Shown piece by piece: positions 24,257 through 32,267 of a stretch of 37,413 bases of DNA. Position numbers and translations under genes: made by a program. Source of the stretch: Candidatus Poribacteria bacterium (GTDB lineage: Bacteria > Poribacteria > WGA-4E > WGA-3G); assembly GCA_009845545.1 (NCBI GenBank), contig VXZK01000082.1, positions 1-37,413 on the forward strand, in the 5' to 3' direction. Every line of letters starts with the position of its first letter. The first letter of the stretch is position 1. The notes beneath the pieces are model-generated. The model was given only the letters and a program-made list of their open reading frames with translations, was not told where the DNA came from and ran no database searches.

Positions 24257-25093
24257 ATGAAGATTGCCAATAATTGGGGCAATATCATTACGAAACTCGG
24301 AATCGGCTGTGTTGTATGCCTGCTGCTCGGGGCTGCAATACTGCTCTATGCGCAAGATGAGAAAAAATCGGAGTTTATCGGCACAAAATCTCAGATGGAT
24401 GCCGCTAAGATGAAAGAAATAGCTGCTGTCAACAGGCAGGCAATGGCTGAAGCACCAGAACAGCCACAACGCCAGCGCAATAGGGCTTGGGGGCGCCAAA
24501 ACCGCGGTGGTGGTGTTGATTTTGGGGAGAATGCCGTATTTTACAAAACAATTATTGACCACAATATCTTCCGTCCGCTGGGATGGACACCACCAAATAA
24601 TGAACCTTCCTATAGTTTGGTTGGTGCTAAAGTTGTTGACCCAAACAACGGAATATCACAAGCGACGCTGCTGGAGAACAGATCGAATCGTTACCACTTT
24701 GTTACAATAGGCACAAAAGTTGGTGATATGACGGTAAAAGATATCCAAACGGAAGAAGTGACCTTGGACAAAGCAGGAGAGACAATAACACTCAAACAAA
24801 ACTGGCCATTACAACTCCTCACGGTTAAGCGCGAACGCGGCGGTAACAGAGGTGGCGAAAGTGGGTCCGAAAGAGCAGGCAATGACAACGCCGGACGAAA
24901 CCGAGCCAATCAGACTGCTGAAAGGCGCGAACAGTCGGAGCAGCGAGAGCGAGCGAATGCTGAACAAAACAGGCGGCGGGAGATGATGGAGCGGATGCGG
25001 AACGCTTCACCTGAGGAGCGGCGAAGGATGATAGAGAGATTTCGGGGAGGGGGAGATCGTGGCGGTAGAAGAGGGCGCGGCCGCGATCGGTAG
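24257..25093 (+). CDS. Membrane-anchored protein with GspC-like domain and RG-rich tail (paralogue 2)
   Basis: A 278-residue tandem duplicate of the preceding gene. It keeps the membrane segment (LGIGCVVCLLLGAAILLYA), the RG patch (RAWGRQNRGGG), the DHNIFRPLGWTPPNNEPSYSL block and the strand series ending ITLKQNWPLQLLTVKRERGG. The tail diverges most: it ends in MRNASPEERRRMIERFRGGG and a run of RGG/RGR repeats, more basic than in copy 1. GGAGG lies eight bases before the ATG. The duplication includes about 130 bp of upstream DNA with promoter and leader. Topology predicts the domain and basic tail outside the cytoplasmic membrane. Function unknown. Confidence 0.7.
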   Translation: MKIANNWGNIITKLGIGCVVCLLLGAAILLYAQDEKKSEFIGTKSQMDAAKMKEIAAVNRQAMAEAPEQPQRQRNRAWGRQNRGGGVDFGENAVFYKTIIDHNIFRPLGWTPPNNEPSYSLVGAKVVDPNNGISQATLLENRSNRYHFVTIGTKVGDMTVKDIQTEEVTLDKAGETITLKQNWPLQLLTVKRERGGNRGGESGSERAGNDNAGRNRANQTAERREQSEQRERANAEQNRRREMMERMRNASPEERRRMIERFRGGGDRGGRRGRGRDR

Positions 25094-25131
25094 TAGAAAG
25101 GTCATCCTGAGACCCATACGCAATTTCTTTC

Positions 25132-25160
25132 AAGGCGCGGTTTCTAACCGCGCCTTTTTA
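25132..25160 (+). terminator. Strong rho-independent terminator
   Basis: A perfect 11-bp stem, AAGGCGCGGTT (25132-25142) with AACCGCGCCTT (25146-25156), a 3-base loop and a T run. It ends the second paralogue and faces the convergent dioxygenase gene. Confidence 0.88.
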
Positions 25161-25169
25161 TTTTTATAA

Positions 25170-25988
25170 TTACGCTGCCGCTTCAATATTTTCCGGCATG
25201 TTCTCCAGTCGAGACAGCCAATAGCCAACATCAAAAGACTCGTCACCGATCAGGAAACGCCACTGCTTGATCCGGTTGACGATCTCAAGCCGGACATCGT
25301 TCCCATACCATCTGTGATTTCTGCCTAAGATGCCGTGGATCGGTGCTGTGTCAATATCATCTGTGTTCCAGAGTTGGCATTGACGTACCGTCGGATTCAG
25401 GCGGAGTTTGAACATATAGCGCGTCTGATCTGTTAAATTCGGTTGCGCACAGTGCCACATGCCGTGATGCACCACAAAGAGCGTTCCTGCCTCGCACGCG
25501 ATCGGCAGCTGCCCAAGGAAGTTTTGATACCGCGCGATATCCGTCTCACAGACACGGCGATAGTGGCTCCCCGGTAGAATCATCGTCCCACCCATTTCAC
25601 GCGGTGTGTCGTGCGAGAAATAGAAGAATTGGATGTCAAAATGCATCCGCAGGTCGATGATCGCATCGGCATGCCAAATCTGACCGACCTCGTTTTGCGG
25701 ACGGACGATGTGAACGGCGTGGTGATCGTAAAGCGGAGCCTCACCGACGAGACTGTGAACAATGCCCTGCACCTCTGGCATCCCAAAAACTCTGCCGACA
25801 GCGGACCCATCGCCCCAGACATCGTTTAAAACCGTGCCGCCGCCCCCGCGGGTGCTCACACCGGTTTCCATCTCCGCATGTGCAGCTTTATTCAACTCAT
25901 CCGGGATTAACTTATCGAAGCGGAGGTAACCGTCCGCAACGAAGTTCGCCATCTGTTCTGTTGTGAGCAAATACTTTTTGTCAATCAT
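25170..25988 (-). CDS. Phytanoyl-CoA dioxygenase (PhyH) family protein
   Basis: A 272-residue Fe(II)/2-oxoglutarate-dependent oxygenase-like protein. The double-stranded beta-helix iron site is intact: IWHADAIID gives His106 and Asp108, MWHCAQPN gives His179, and TRYMFKLR supplies Arg190, the usual 2-oxoglutarate-binding Arg. The GGTMILPGSH turn lies between them. The family hydroxylates lipids, natural products or small molecules; the substrate here is unknown. The small gene at 25985-26263 overlaps its start by ATGA (25985-25988), so translation is coupled. It ends against a bidirectional-looking hairpin shared with the convergent paralogue gene. Confidence 0.9.
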   Translation of the reverse strand: MIDKKYLLTTEQMANFVADGYLRFDKLIPDELNKAAHAEMETGVSTRGGGGTVLNDVWGDGSAVGRVFGMPEVQGIVHSLVGEAPLYDHHAVHIVRPQNEVGQIWHADAIIDLRMHFDIQFFYFSHDTPREMGGTMILPGSHYRRVCETDIARYQNFLGQLPIACEAGTLFVVHHGMWHCAQPNLTDQTRYMFKLRLNPTVRQCQLWNTDDIDTAPIHGILGRNHRWYGNDVRLEIVNRIKQWRFLIGDESFDVGYWLSRLENMPENIEAAA

Positions 25989-26263
25989 TGTATCTCCTCC
26001 AATTTCTCAAGGATATATTCAAACCTGAGATATGAGGTATGATATTCCATGCCGGGATAGGCAGGGAATTGTTGTGGAAACTGAATCACCCGCCACCCAT
26101 CGCGCATCGCTTCCATAACTGAGTTATACGGCGGAGTCTCGCTATCGCCTGTCGTGTGACGTTTTTCACCAGTACCATCGTACATTGCCCAAGCGACAAC
26201 GCTACTATTTAGGTCAGGTGTGTGCAAATGCAGCACCAGAAGTTTCTGTCTTAATTCAGACAT
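25985..26263 (-). CDS. Small conserved-looking partner protein of the PhyH gene
   Basis: A 92-residue soluble protein, family not recognised. It has a compact, aromatic-rich sequence: SVVAWAMYDGTGE, YNSVMEAMRDGWRVIQFPQQFPAYPGMEY and a C-terminal helix LRFEYILEKLEE. There is no signal or membrane segment. Its last codons overlap the ATG of the PhyH gene (ATGA), which strongly suggests that the two proteins are made in linked amounts and work together. It is a believable gene because of the overlap and protein-like composition, but no function can be assigned. Confidence 0.65.
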   Translation of the reverse strand: MSELRQKLLVLHLHTPDLNSSVVAWAMYDGTGEKRHTTGDSETPPYNSVMEAMRDGWRVIQFPQQFPAYPGMEYHTSYLRFEYILEKLEEIQ

Positions 26264-26332
26264 GTTAAAGTTCGCCTTCCTTAAGGCACGCTTTGCATGC
26301 GCGCCGATGAGATGGACGTGCCTTAGACGCTA

Positions 26333-26836
26333 TCAAGTCTTAAGCCGACTCCAGGTCGTCACCAGTTTCCCACCGGGCTGGACATCTAAGGCAACGGACA
26401 TCCCATCTTCCATTAATTCGTTGAGTTCCTTTTCGCTGAGGGATCTCTCATAAAGAACAACCTCATCAATAGTCCCTGTCATCCAGTAGTTACCGATGTC
26501 GCATCCCCCAAATAAACAGAAAATTATCGTGGGTATCCGGTTTCGTTCCCGGCGATACTTGCGCATCGACGGCTCCATCAAGATAGAGTTTGAAGTCGGA
26601 ACCGTCATAAGTGCCTGCGACGTGATGCCAATCCCCATCCGTCACAACGGTTTTGGCATCAAAGGATTTCCAGCTTGCGTTTGTTGTGAAAGAGTAATGG
26701 ACAACGCCGCTATTGATATGACCGAAGAGTCCGTAGTTTCTACCGGTCGGGCCGCGGTGTTCTTTAGAGGCGATAATTTGCCACGCGCCGGAAACTTTCG
26801 GGATATTCACCCATGCAATGTTAGTACACTACGCAT
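26333..26836 (-). pseudogene. LamG (laminin G/concanavalin-like) domain pseudogene
   Basis: Two minus-strand frames together spell a LamG-type domain: AWVNIPKVSGAWQIIASKEH, FTTNASWKSFDAKTVVTDGDWHHVAGTYDGSDFKLYLDGAVD, then in the next frame CDIGNYWMTGTIDEVVLYERSLSEKELNELM. Dropping one T from the T-run just before the G-run near 26510 joins them as FIGGCDIGNYW, the usual LamG pattern, so a single-base frameshift is the lesion. At the front, an ATG at 26836 with AAGGAG eight bases before it opens MRSVLTLHG and then stops. This fits an original signal-peptide start joined by a deletion to the domain. Not expected to be functional. Confidence 0.75.
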
Positions 26837-26851
26837 CAGAATTTCTCCTTA

Positions 26852-26880
26852 CTAAACAACCTTGATTCTAAAATTCAAGG
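26852..26880 (-). terminator. Possible terminator after glgC
   Basis: On the minus strand CCTTGA pairs with TCAAGG (26875-26880 and 26860-26865) and is followed by TTGTTT. The stem is AT-rich and modest, and it lies just after the glgC stop. Confidence 0.45.
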
Positions 26881-26887
26881 CTATAGA

Positions 26888-28180
26888 TTAGACGACGGTT
26901 TCAGGAGGTATTGTCGCATCCTTTGGCACGATAACAATGCCTTCCCGAATGTAGTAGTCGTCGCCATCGTAATTATCAATGCCATCCCGATTCACGAGTA
27001 CTGAATTATCACCGATACGCGCATTTTTGTCAATGATTGCATTCTGAATCAAGCAATTTCGACCAATGCCGACTTTAGGGATGTCTGACTGTTCGCGCGC
27101 CGCTCGCGCCGCATCTGATTCGTAGTAGTCTGCCCCCATGAGTACGGATTGGTAAACGCGACTGCCGCCGGAGATGATGCTACGGATACCCACAATTGTT
27201 CTATCAAGTTCGGAATCATCAATGATAGAACCTTCAGCGAGAATCGAGGAGCGGACACTGCTGCTATTGACTTTTGTGCTCGGCAGGTGCCGCCGGTTGG
27301 TATAGATCGGTGCCTGCTCATCGTAAAAATTGAACGCCGGCGCGGTATCGGTGAGCGCGATATTCGCCGAATAGAAAGAACGGATCGTACCAATATCCTC
27401 CCAATACCCATCAAAAAAGTACGCAGAGACCGGACGCGTCTGAATATTTTTTGGGATAATATCCTTACCGAAGTCTACGTTTGATTCGTCTTGAAGCACC
27501 TCTTGCAAGACCTCTCGATTAAAAATATAGATCCCCATTGAAGCGATGTATTCCCTTCCCTGCGGTTCAATGCCTCGCGAGGTAAAAACCTCAGGTTCAA
27601 CGCGGAGTCGCTGGAGTTCTTCCTCCGTTTGCGGCTTTTCAACGAAATCAACGATACGTCCGTTCGCATCTGCTTGCAGAATGCCGAGTCCACTGGTGTC
27701 TTCTTTTTTCACAGGAAGAACAGACACAGTGATGGCCGCGTTGGATTCAGTGTGGACCTGCAGCATTTTTTCATAATCCATCCGGTAGAGATGGTCACCC
27801 GCAAGAATCAGGACATAGTCATCTTTGAACCTCGGATTCAGAATATACGGTTCATTGTGCTTGATGGCATCCGCCGTTCCCTGATACCACTCTTCGCCCA
27901 TCAGCGTCTGTTGCGCTGCGAGGATTTGGACGAACCCGCGGCGGTACGTATCAAAGCGGTACGTCTGGGCAATATGTCGATTCAAGGAGGCAGAGTTGAA
28001 CTGGGTCAAGACATAGATTTTCTCCAATCCTGAATGGAGGCAATTGCTAATCGGTATGTCCACCAGTCGAAATTTACCTGCGATGGGGACGCTCGGTTTC
28101 GCTCGATCCCGTGTTAGTGGAAATAGACGTGTGCCGCGGCCGCCTCCAAGAATAACTGCAATAACGTTCCCATTGCTCAT
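26888..28180 (-). CDS. glgC: Glucose-1-phosphate adenylyltransferase (ADP-glucose pyrophosphorylase)
   Basis: A 430-residue enzyme making ADP-glucose from glucose-1-phosphate and ATP, the committed step of bacterial glycogen synthesis. It has the nucleotide-binding start VIAVILGGGRGTRLFPLTRDRAKPSVP, the FRLVDIPISNC segment, GTADAIKHN, the catalytic LAGDHLYRMDY (Asp), FVEKPQ, and the GYWEDIGTIRSFYSANIAL block. The C-terminal left-handed beta-helix shows hexapeptide-like turns (RNCLIQNAIIDKNARIG). ATG at 28180 is used because GAGGAG lies seven bases upstream, not the ATG at 28195. It is downstream of hisB and glgP on the same strand. Confidence 0.96.
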   Translation of the reverse strand: MSNGNVIAVILGGGRGTRLFPLTRDRAKPSVPIAGKFRLVDIPISNCLHSGLEKIYVLTQFNSASLNRHIAQTYRFDTYRRGFVQILAAQQTLMGEEWYQGTADAIKHNEPYILNPRFKDDYVLILAGDHLYRMDYEKMLQVHTESNAAITVSVLPVKKEDTSGLGILQADANGRIVDFVEKPQTEEELQRLRVEPEVFTSRGIEPQGREYIASMGIYIFNREVLQEVLQDESNVDFGKDIIPKNIQTRPVSAYFFDGYWEDIGTIRSFYSANIALTDTAPAFNFYDEQAPIYTNRRHLPSTKVNSSSVRSSILAEGSIIDDSELDRTIVGIRSIISGGSRVYQSVLMGADYYESDAARAAREQSDIPKVGIGRNCLIQNAIIDKNARIGDNSVLVNRDGIDNYDGDDYYIREGIVIVPKDATIPPETVV

Positions 28181-28234
28181 AAGCGTTCTCCTCATTTGAC
28201 TATCGGTTCACTGAATACTGACAACTATTCCGCA

Positions 28235-28822
28235 TTACAAACTGCCTTTAGTGGACAGTACACCGGTGATATTTTCATCAAGACGCGTCGCAATATGCAA
28301 CGCCTTCGCAACCGCCTTAAAGATGGCTTCAATGATATGGTGTTGATTTGTGCCGTACGGGACATTGATGTGCAAGGTTGTACCGCTATGGTTCACAAAT
28401 CCGTGAAAAAATTCTTCGGCAAGTTCAATATCGAAATCACCGACTTTCCCATAACTCAGCGGTGTCTCAAAGTGGAGGTAGGGACGACCACAGACATCCA
28501 AGTCAACTTTGGCGAGGGATTCATACATCGGAACCGTGAAACTGCCGAATCGTTGCATCCCCATTTTGTCGAGTACTGCTTTTTGGAGGGCTTGCCCCAG
28601 GCAGATGCCGACATCCTCCGTCGTATGATGTGCATCTACATGTAAATCACCCTTTGCCTCAATCTCAAGGTCAAAGAACCCGTGTTTGGCAAAGAGTTCT
28701 AACATGTGATCCAAGAAACCGACACCGGTGTTAATAGTGGATACCCCTGTTCCGTCGAGGTCAAGATTGAGCCGGATGCGCGTCTCTGCTGTTTCGCGGG
28801 CAATTGCTGCTTTTCTTTCCAT
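28235..28822 (-). CDS. hisB: Imidazoleglycerol-phosphate dehydratase
   Basis: A 195-residue monofunctional HisB, the sixth step of histidine biosynthesis. All metal-binding signatures are present: LDHMLELFAKHG with its Asp-His, DAHHTTEDVGICLGQAL with the HHTTED motif, and the second repeat HGFVNHSGTTLHIN and GTNQHHIIEAIFKA. Length agrees with stand-alone family members, without the phosphatase half found in E. coli. It sits between two glycogen genes, an unusual place for a histidine gene; its stop is 54 bases before the glgC start. Nothing in the sequence suggests loss of function. Confidence 0.96.
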   Translation of the reverse strand: MERKAAIARETAETRIRLNLDLDGTGVSTINTGVGFLDHMLELFAKHGFFDLEIEAKGDLHVDAHHTTEDVGICLGQALQKAVLDKMGMQRFGSFTVPMYESLAKVDLDVCGRPYLHFETPLSYGKVGDFDIELAEEFFHGFVNHSGTTLHINVPYGTNQHHIIEAIFKAVAKALHIATRLDENITGVLSTKGSL

Positions 28823-28898
28823 ACCGATTTTTTAATTTTTACTTATTCCTTGCGGTTAAACAACGTGGATTAGGACTTTGCCGTGCTTTTTTAGGAGT

Positions 28899-28920
28899 CG
28901 CCCTCCATTACATTACGGGC
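28899..28920. repeat. 22-bp dispersed repeat, exact inverted copy of 19377-19398
   Basis: Perfect reverse complement of the segment at 19377-19398. It lies in the 28823-29111 gap upstream of hisB, which holds no other gene. Confidence 0.7.
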
Positions 28921-29072
28921 TTGTTTTTTGGTGTTACAAAGAATTTTTAATCATTCTTTGAGATACTGTCAAGTAGGTTAAGAACTTTACGCTCATTTCC
29001 GTATATCTGCTTTCCACTTCGTTTCCAGCTGCGTACTCTTATTATACGCTTAAAAACGGTTATGCGCAACGC

Positions 29073-29105
29073 AAAAGCAAACCTCCCGCCCAAAAGACAG
29101 GAGGT
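29073..29105 (-). terminator. Likely terminator after glgP
   Basis: On the minus strand ACCTCC (29105-29100) pairs with GGAGGT (29086-29081), followed by TTGCTTTTG. It lies right after the glgP stop and would separate glgP from hisB-glgC transcription. Confidence 0.6.
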
Positions 29106-29111
29106 ATACCG

Positions 29112-31709
29112 TTAAGCCCAAGTTATAAGCCCAAGTTCGTGTGGAGATTGCAGATCCTCATGGTTGGGCAAGGCGCGCACGGTATACCCGTGCAAGCCTG
29201 TCTGTTTCAAGGTCAGCGTCCCTTCAAAAAGATAAGCGCCGCCCCCGAGGTCGTCCTTATACGCCATTGGGCTCACAGTCCCATTGTGAATTTCGCCTGC
29301 TTCATCTAAGACACCGTGGTAGATTTGAACAGCGAGTTCGTGCGGAAATAGCACGTCGGTTCGGACGACTGCTTGCACTGTTGTGGACTCATCCACCCCA
29401 AGCTCAGTGCTTTGCGCAGCAGCGGTTTTCGCATCGGTACGCTTTTCCTCAACGCGAAGGTCCCCCCAGTGGTCTCGGATGTGGGTTTTCCAGCGCGCTA
29501 AGGCAATACTGCGTTTCGCCTCAGAGGCATTGAGTTCTTGCCAACGCCGATGCGCGGGAAAATACAATTGTTCTGCGTACTCCGACACCATCCGCTTCGT
29601 ATTGAAAATAGGTGCGAGATTCTGCATCGCTGTCTTCATTCGTGCAACCCATTCGTGAGGTACATCATCAACCGGGTTACGCTGGTAAAAGAGCGGCACA
29701 ATCTCGTTTTCAAGGAGATCGTAAATAGCGTTGGCGTGCGCTTTGTTGGTGGATTTGGAATCCGCTGGAATGGGACCCGTGTCAATCGTCCATCCACCGC
29801 CCAAATGATTTGCTTCAGCCCACCAGCCATCTGCGATGCTGAGATTCAGGACGCCGTTGGCAGCGGCTTTCATACCGCTCGTGCCGCTCGCTTCATTCGG
29901 GCGTAACGGGTTGTTGAGCCACACATCAACACCTTCAACGAGGTAACGTCCGACACAAATATCGTAGTTCTCAATGAAGACGATTTTATGATAAAACCGC
30001 GGTTCTGCAGCGATCCGCGCGATCCGCTGGATAAGTAATTTGCCCTCATAGTCATGCGGATGCGCTTTCCCCGCAAAAATGAGTTGAACCGGACGTTCCG
30101 GGTGATTGAGAATCTTATCAAGTCTGTCCACATCGTGGAACAGCAAAGTTGCGCGTTTATAGGTCGCAAACCGGCGCGCAAAGCCGATGGTCAACGCCGC
30201 TGAATTGAGAATTTTCGTTGCCAAGGTGTCGCTCTCTTGCGGACGCTTGGAAATGCTACCACCGAGTGCCTGCTTCTGTTCCTGCCGTTGACGAGCGAAC
30301 GTAATCAGACGCTCACGCCTGCGTTCGTGGGTTCGCCACAGTTCGGGGTCCGGTATCTGCGAGATTTGTGTCCAGACATCCTGATTTGTGAGGTCAACAA
30401 TCCAGCGGGGGCCAAGGTACCTGTCAAAAAGACTCTGCATATCACCAGACACCCAAGAACGGGTGTGAATGCCGTTCGTAATCGCACCGATAGGCACTTC
30501 ATGTACAGGCGTACCGGGCCAGAGGTCTTTCCACATATCGCGAGCAACCTCTCCGTGCAGTTGGCTCACGCCGTTACACATTGCGGAGAGTCGGAGCGCG
30601 AGGAGTGCAGGGCTAAATTCACTGTGGGTATTCGATGGATTTGCTCTACCGAGACCGAGAAAGGTTTCCGTAGAGATACCGAGTTCACCGTAATAACCGC
30701 TGAAGTAGCGGTTGACTAAATCGGGTGGAAACCAGTCGATGCCAGCCGGCACAGGCGTATGCGTCGTGAAGATATTGCCTGATTTTGTCGCCTCGCAGGC
30801 TTCTTCAAAGCGGACCCCTGTCTGCAACATCATCTGCCGGATGCGCTCAATTGCGAGGAACGCAGCGTGCCCCTCGTTCATGTGGCAGACAGTCGGTTGG
30901 ATACCGAGTGCTGTTAAGGCACGGTAGCCACCAATACCGAGCAAAATCTCCTGTTTGATGCGGAGACGTTCATCACCACCGTAGAGATAGTCAGTGATAC
31001 TCCGTAATTCCTCGTTCTGATTTTCGGGGATATTTGTATCCAACAGATAGAGAGAGACACGACCGACCCGGGTACACCAAACTTTGGCGATCGCTGGACC
31101 TTCTGGATATTCGACTTCCACTAAAAGGGGGGACCCATCAGCAAGTTTCGCAGGCTGAATCGGCATATTGTAAAAGTCATTGGTGGGGTAATCTGCCATC
31201 TGCCAGCCATCTGCGGTAAGCGTCTGGCGGAAGTAGCCGTGTTGATAGAGCAGTCCAACTGCGACAAAAGGGAGTCCTAAGTAACTCGTGGATTTTAGAT
31301 GGTCGCCTGCTAAGACACCTAAACCGCCAGAGTAGAGTGGCATGCACTCTGTCAGCCCGTATTCCATTGAAAAATAGGCGATTTGTAGGGCGTTGAGCGT
31401 CCCATCATTGTGATGCGTCTCAAACCATGAAGGGGTGTTATGGTATTCTCTAAATTTCTTATGGATAACCTCAAGCCGGGCAAGGAACACGCTATTTCTT
31501 GAAGTCGTCTCCAACCGTTCTTGTGAGATTTGACCGAGCATTGCGACCGGGTTATGATAGGTTTTTTCCCATAATCCCGCATCGAGATGATGAAATAGAT
31601 CCAAGGCTTCGCGGTCCCAGGTCCACCATAGATTTAAAGCAAGTTCACGCAGCGGTTCAAGATTCGCGGGTAAGGTAGGCACCACTGTTAGTTGGCGAAG
31701 TGGCTTCAT
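29112..31709 (-). CDS. glgP: Alpha-glucan (glycogen) phosphorylase, DUF3417 type
   Basis: An 865-residue phosphorylase that releases glucose-1-phosphate from glycogen. The N-terminal region (LRELALNLWWTWDREA, HNPVAMLGQI) is the DUF3417 domain of the non-classical bacterial type. Catalytic parts include MEYGLTECMPLYSGGLGVLAGDHLK, HMNEGHAAFL, FTTHTPVPAGIDWF, the GFARRFATYKRA loop, and the pyridoxal-phosphate site NEASGTSGMKAAANG with Lys614. A C-terminal beta-rich extension follows after residue about 770. AAGGAGAACGG lies upstream of the ATG. It is 24 bases downstream of the DUF2582 gene, so the two are probably co-transcribed. It belongs with glgC and the divergent glycosyltransferase in a glycogen locus. 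Confidence 0.95.
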   Translation of the reverse strand: MKPLRQLTVVPTLPANLEPLRELALNLWWTWDREALDLFHHLDAGLWEKTYHNPVAMLGQISQERLETTSRNSVFLARLEVIHKKFREYHNTPSWFETHHNDGTLNALQIAYFSMEYGLTECMPLYSGGLGVLAGDHLKSTSYLGLPFVAVGLLYQHGYFRQTLTADGWQMADYPTNDFYNMPIQPAKLADGSPLLVEVEYPEGPAIAKVWCTRVGRVSLYLLDTNIPENQNEELRSITDYLYGGDERLRIKQEILLGIGGYRALTALGIQPTVCHMNEGHAAFLAIERIRQMMLQTGVRFEEACEATKSGNIFTTHTPVPAGIDWFPPDLVNRYFSGYYGELGISTETFLGLGRANPSNTHSEFSPALLALRLSAMCNGVSQLHGEVARDMWKDLWPGTPVHEVPIGAITNGIHTRSWVSGDMQSLFDRYLGPRWIVDLTNQDVWTQISQIPDPELWRTHERRRERLITFARQRQEQKQALGGSISKRPQESDTLATKILNSAALTIGFARRFATYKRATLLFHDVDRLDKILNHPERPVQLIFAGKAHPHDYEGKLLIQRIARIAAEPRFYHKIVFIENYDICVGRYLVEGVDVWLNNPLRPNEASGTSGMKAAANGVLNLSIADGWWAEANHLGGGWTIDTGPIPADSKSTNKAHANAIYDLLENEIVPLFYQRNPVDDVPHEWVARMKTAMQNLAPIFNTKRMVSEYAEQLYFPAHRRWQELNASEAKRSIALARWKTHIRDHWGDLRVEEKRTDAKTAAAQSTELGVDESTTVQAVVRTDVLFPHELAVQIYHGVLDEAGEIHNGTVSPMAYKDDLGGGAYLFEGTLTLKQTGLHGYTVRALPNHEDLQSPHELGLITWA

Positions 31710-31733
31710 TTAATTCCGTTCTCCTTCCGAAAT

Positions 31734-31958
31734 CTATGCCGCTGCTGCGTCTGATTGTTGTGTGTTTAGTGTGATGTAGGTGCCCTGTTTCCGTTTCTCA
31801 AAATCTAATTTGCCTTCGCGGGCAAGCCAACCGATCGCCATGAGAACTGTGCGCTCGGTCTCACCGAGTTCGCGTGTTAATTTGGTAACAGTGGCTTCGC
31901 TATTTTCTTCAAGGTAGTGCCATATAGCACCCGCGACGCTTCCGATATCTTCTAACAT
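31734..31958 (-). CDS. DUF2582-type winged-helix protein
   Basis: A 74-residue winged helix-turn-helix protein: IGSVAGAIWHYLEENSEATVTKLTRELGETERTVLMAIGWLAREGKLDFEK, then a short wing and acidic tail. The pattern matches DUF2582, small DNA-binding-like proteins of unknown target. Start 31958 is preferred over the TTG at 31970 because a GGAGGT lies four bases before the ATG. It is the first gene of a unit with glgP, so it may regulate glycogen genes, but that is inference from position. Confidence 0.78.
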   Translation of the reverse strand: MLEDIGSVAGAIWHYLEENSEATVTKLTRELGETERTVLMAIGWLAREGKLDFEKRKQGTYITLNTQQSDAAAA

Positions 31959-32042
31959 TGCTACCTCCAAAAGTATATAAAAATTGAGCGGTTTTTTGAA
32001 TACATTTTAACCGATGCCTTGTACAGTTTACGCCGAAAATTT

Positions 32043-32071
32043 CTTATAGAAAATCAAAAGATGTCGCACAA
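32043..32071 (-). promoter_or_regulatory. Candidate promoter for the DUF2582-glgP unit
   Basis: Minus-strand TTGTGC (32066-32071), 17 bp, TATAAG (32043-32048). This is a moderate match and stands back to back with the strong plus-strand promoter at 32137. Confidence 0.4.
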
Positions 32072-32136
32072 GGTTTCAGTATATATTGTAGTTACTTTCG
32101 GTAGGCTTGTCAAGGGTAATAGACGCTGACACGAAT

Positions 32137-32166
32137 TTGACATCTATTTCAAGATTGTGTTATAAT
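32137..32166 (+). promoter_or_regulatory. Strong sigma-70 promoter for the glycosyltransferase gene
   Basis: Perfect TTGACA (32137-32142) and TATAAT (32161-32166) with an 18-bp spacer, about 100 bp before the coding start. It is the best promoter in the window. Confidence 0.82.
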
Positions 32167-32267
32167 TTCGCAACGGATATATGATTACTAAACCGTCTTT
32201 ATTATTTTTTATGCATTGACGGCTTTGATTGCAAGCCGATATAAAAAACGCTAAACGAGGTAAAAAT

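Noticed and set aside
27629..28033. 134-codon plus-strand reading frame
   Set aside because: It is antisense to glgC and has no recognisable features.
28196..28645. 149-codon plus-strand reading frame
   Set aside because: It is antisense to hisB, whose motifs are unambiguous on the other strand.
32229..32267. Upstream TTG start for the glycosyltransferase
   Set aside because: The Shine-Dalgarno GAGGT is placed for the TTG at 32268, and the extra 13 residues are not family-like.
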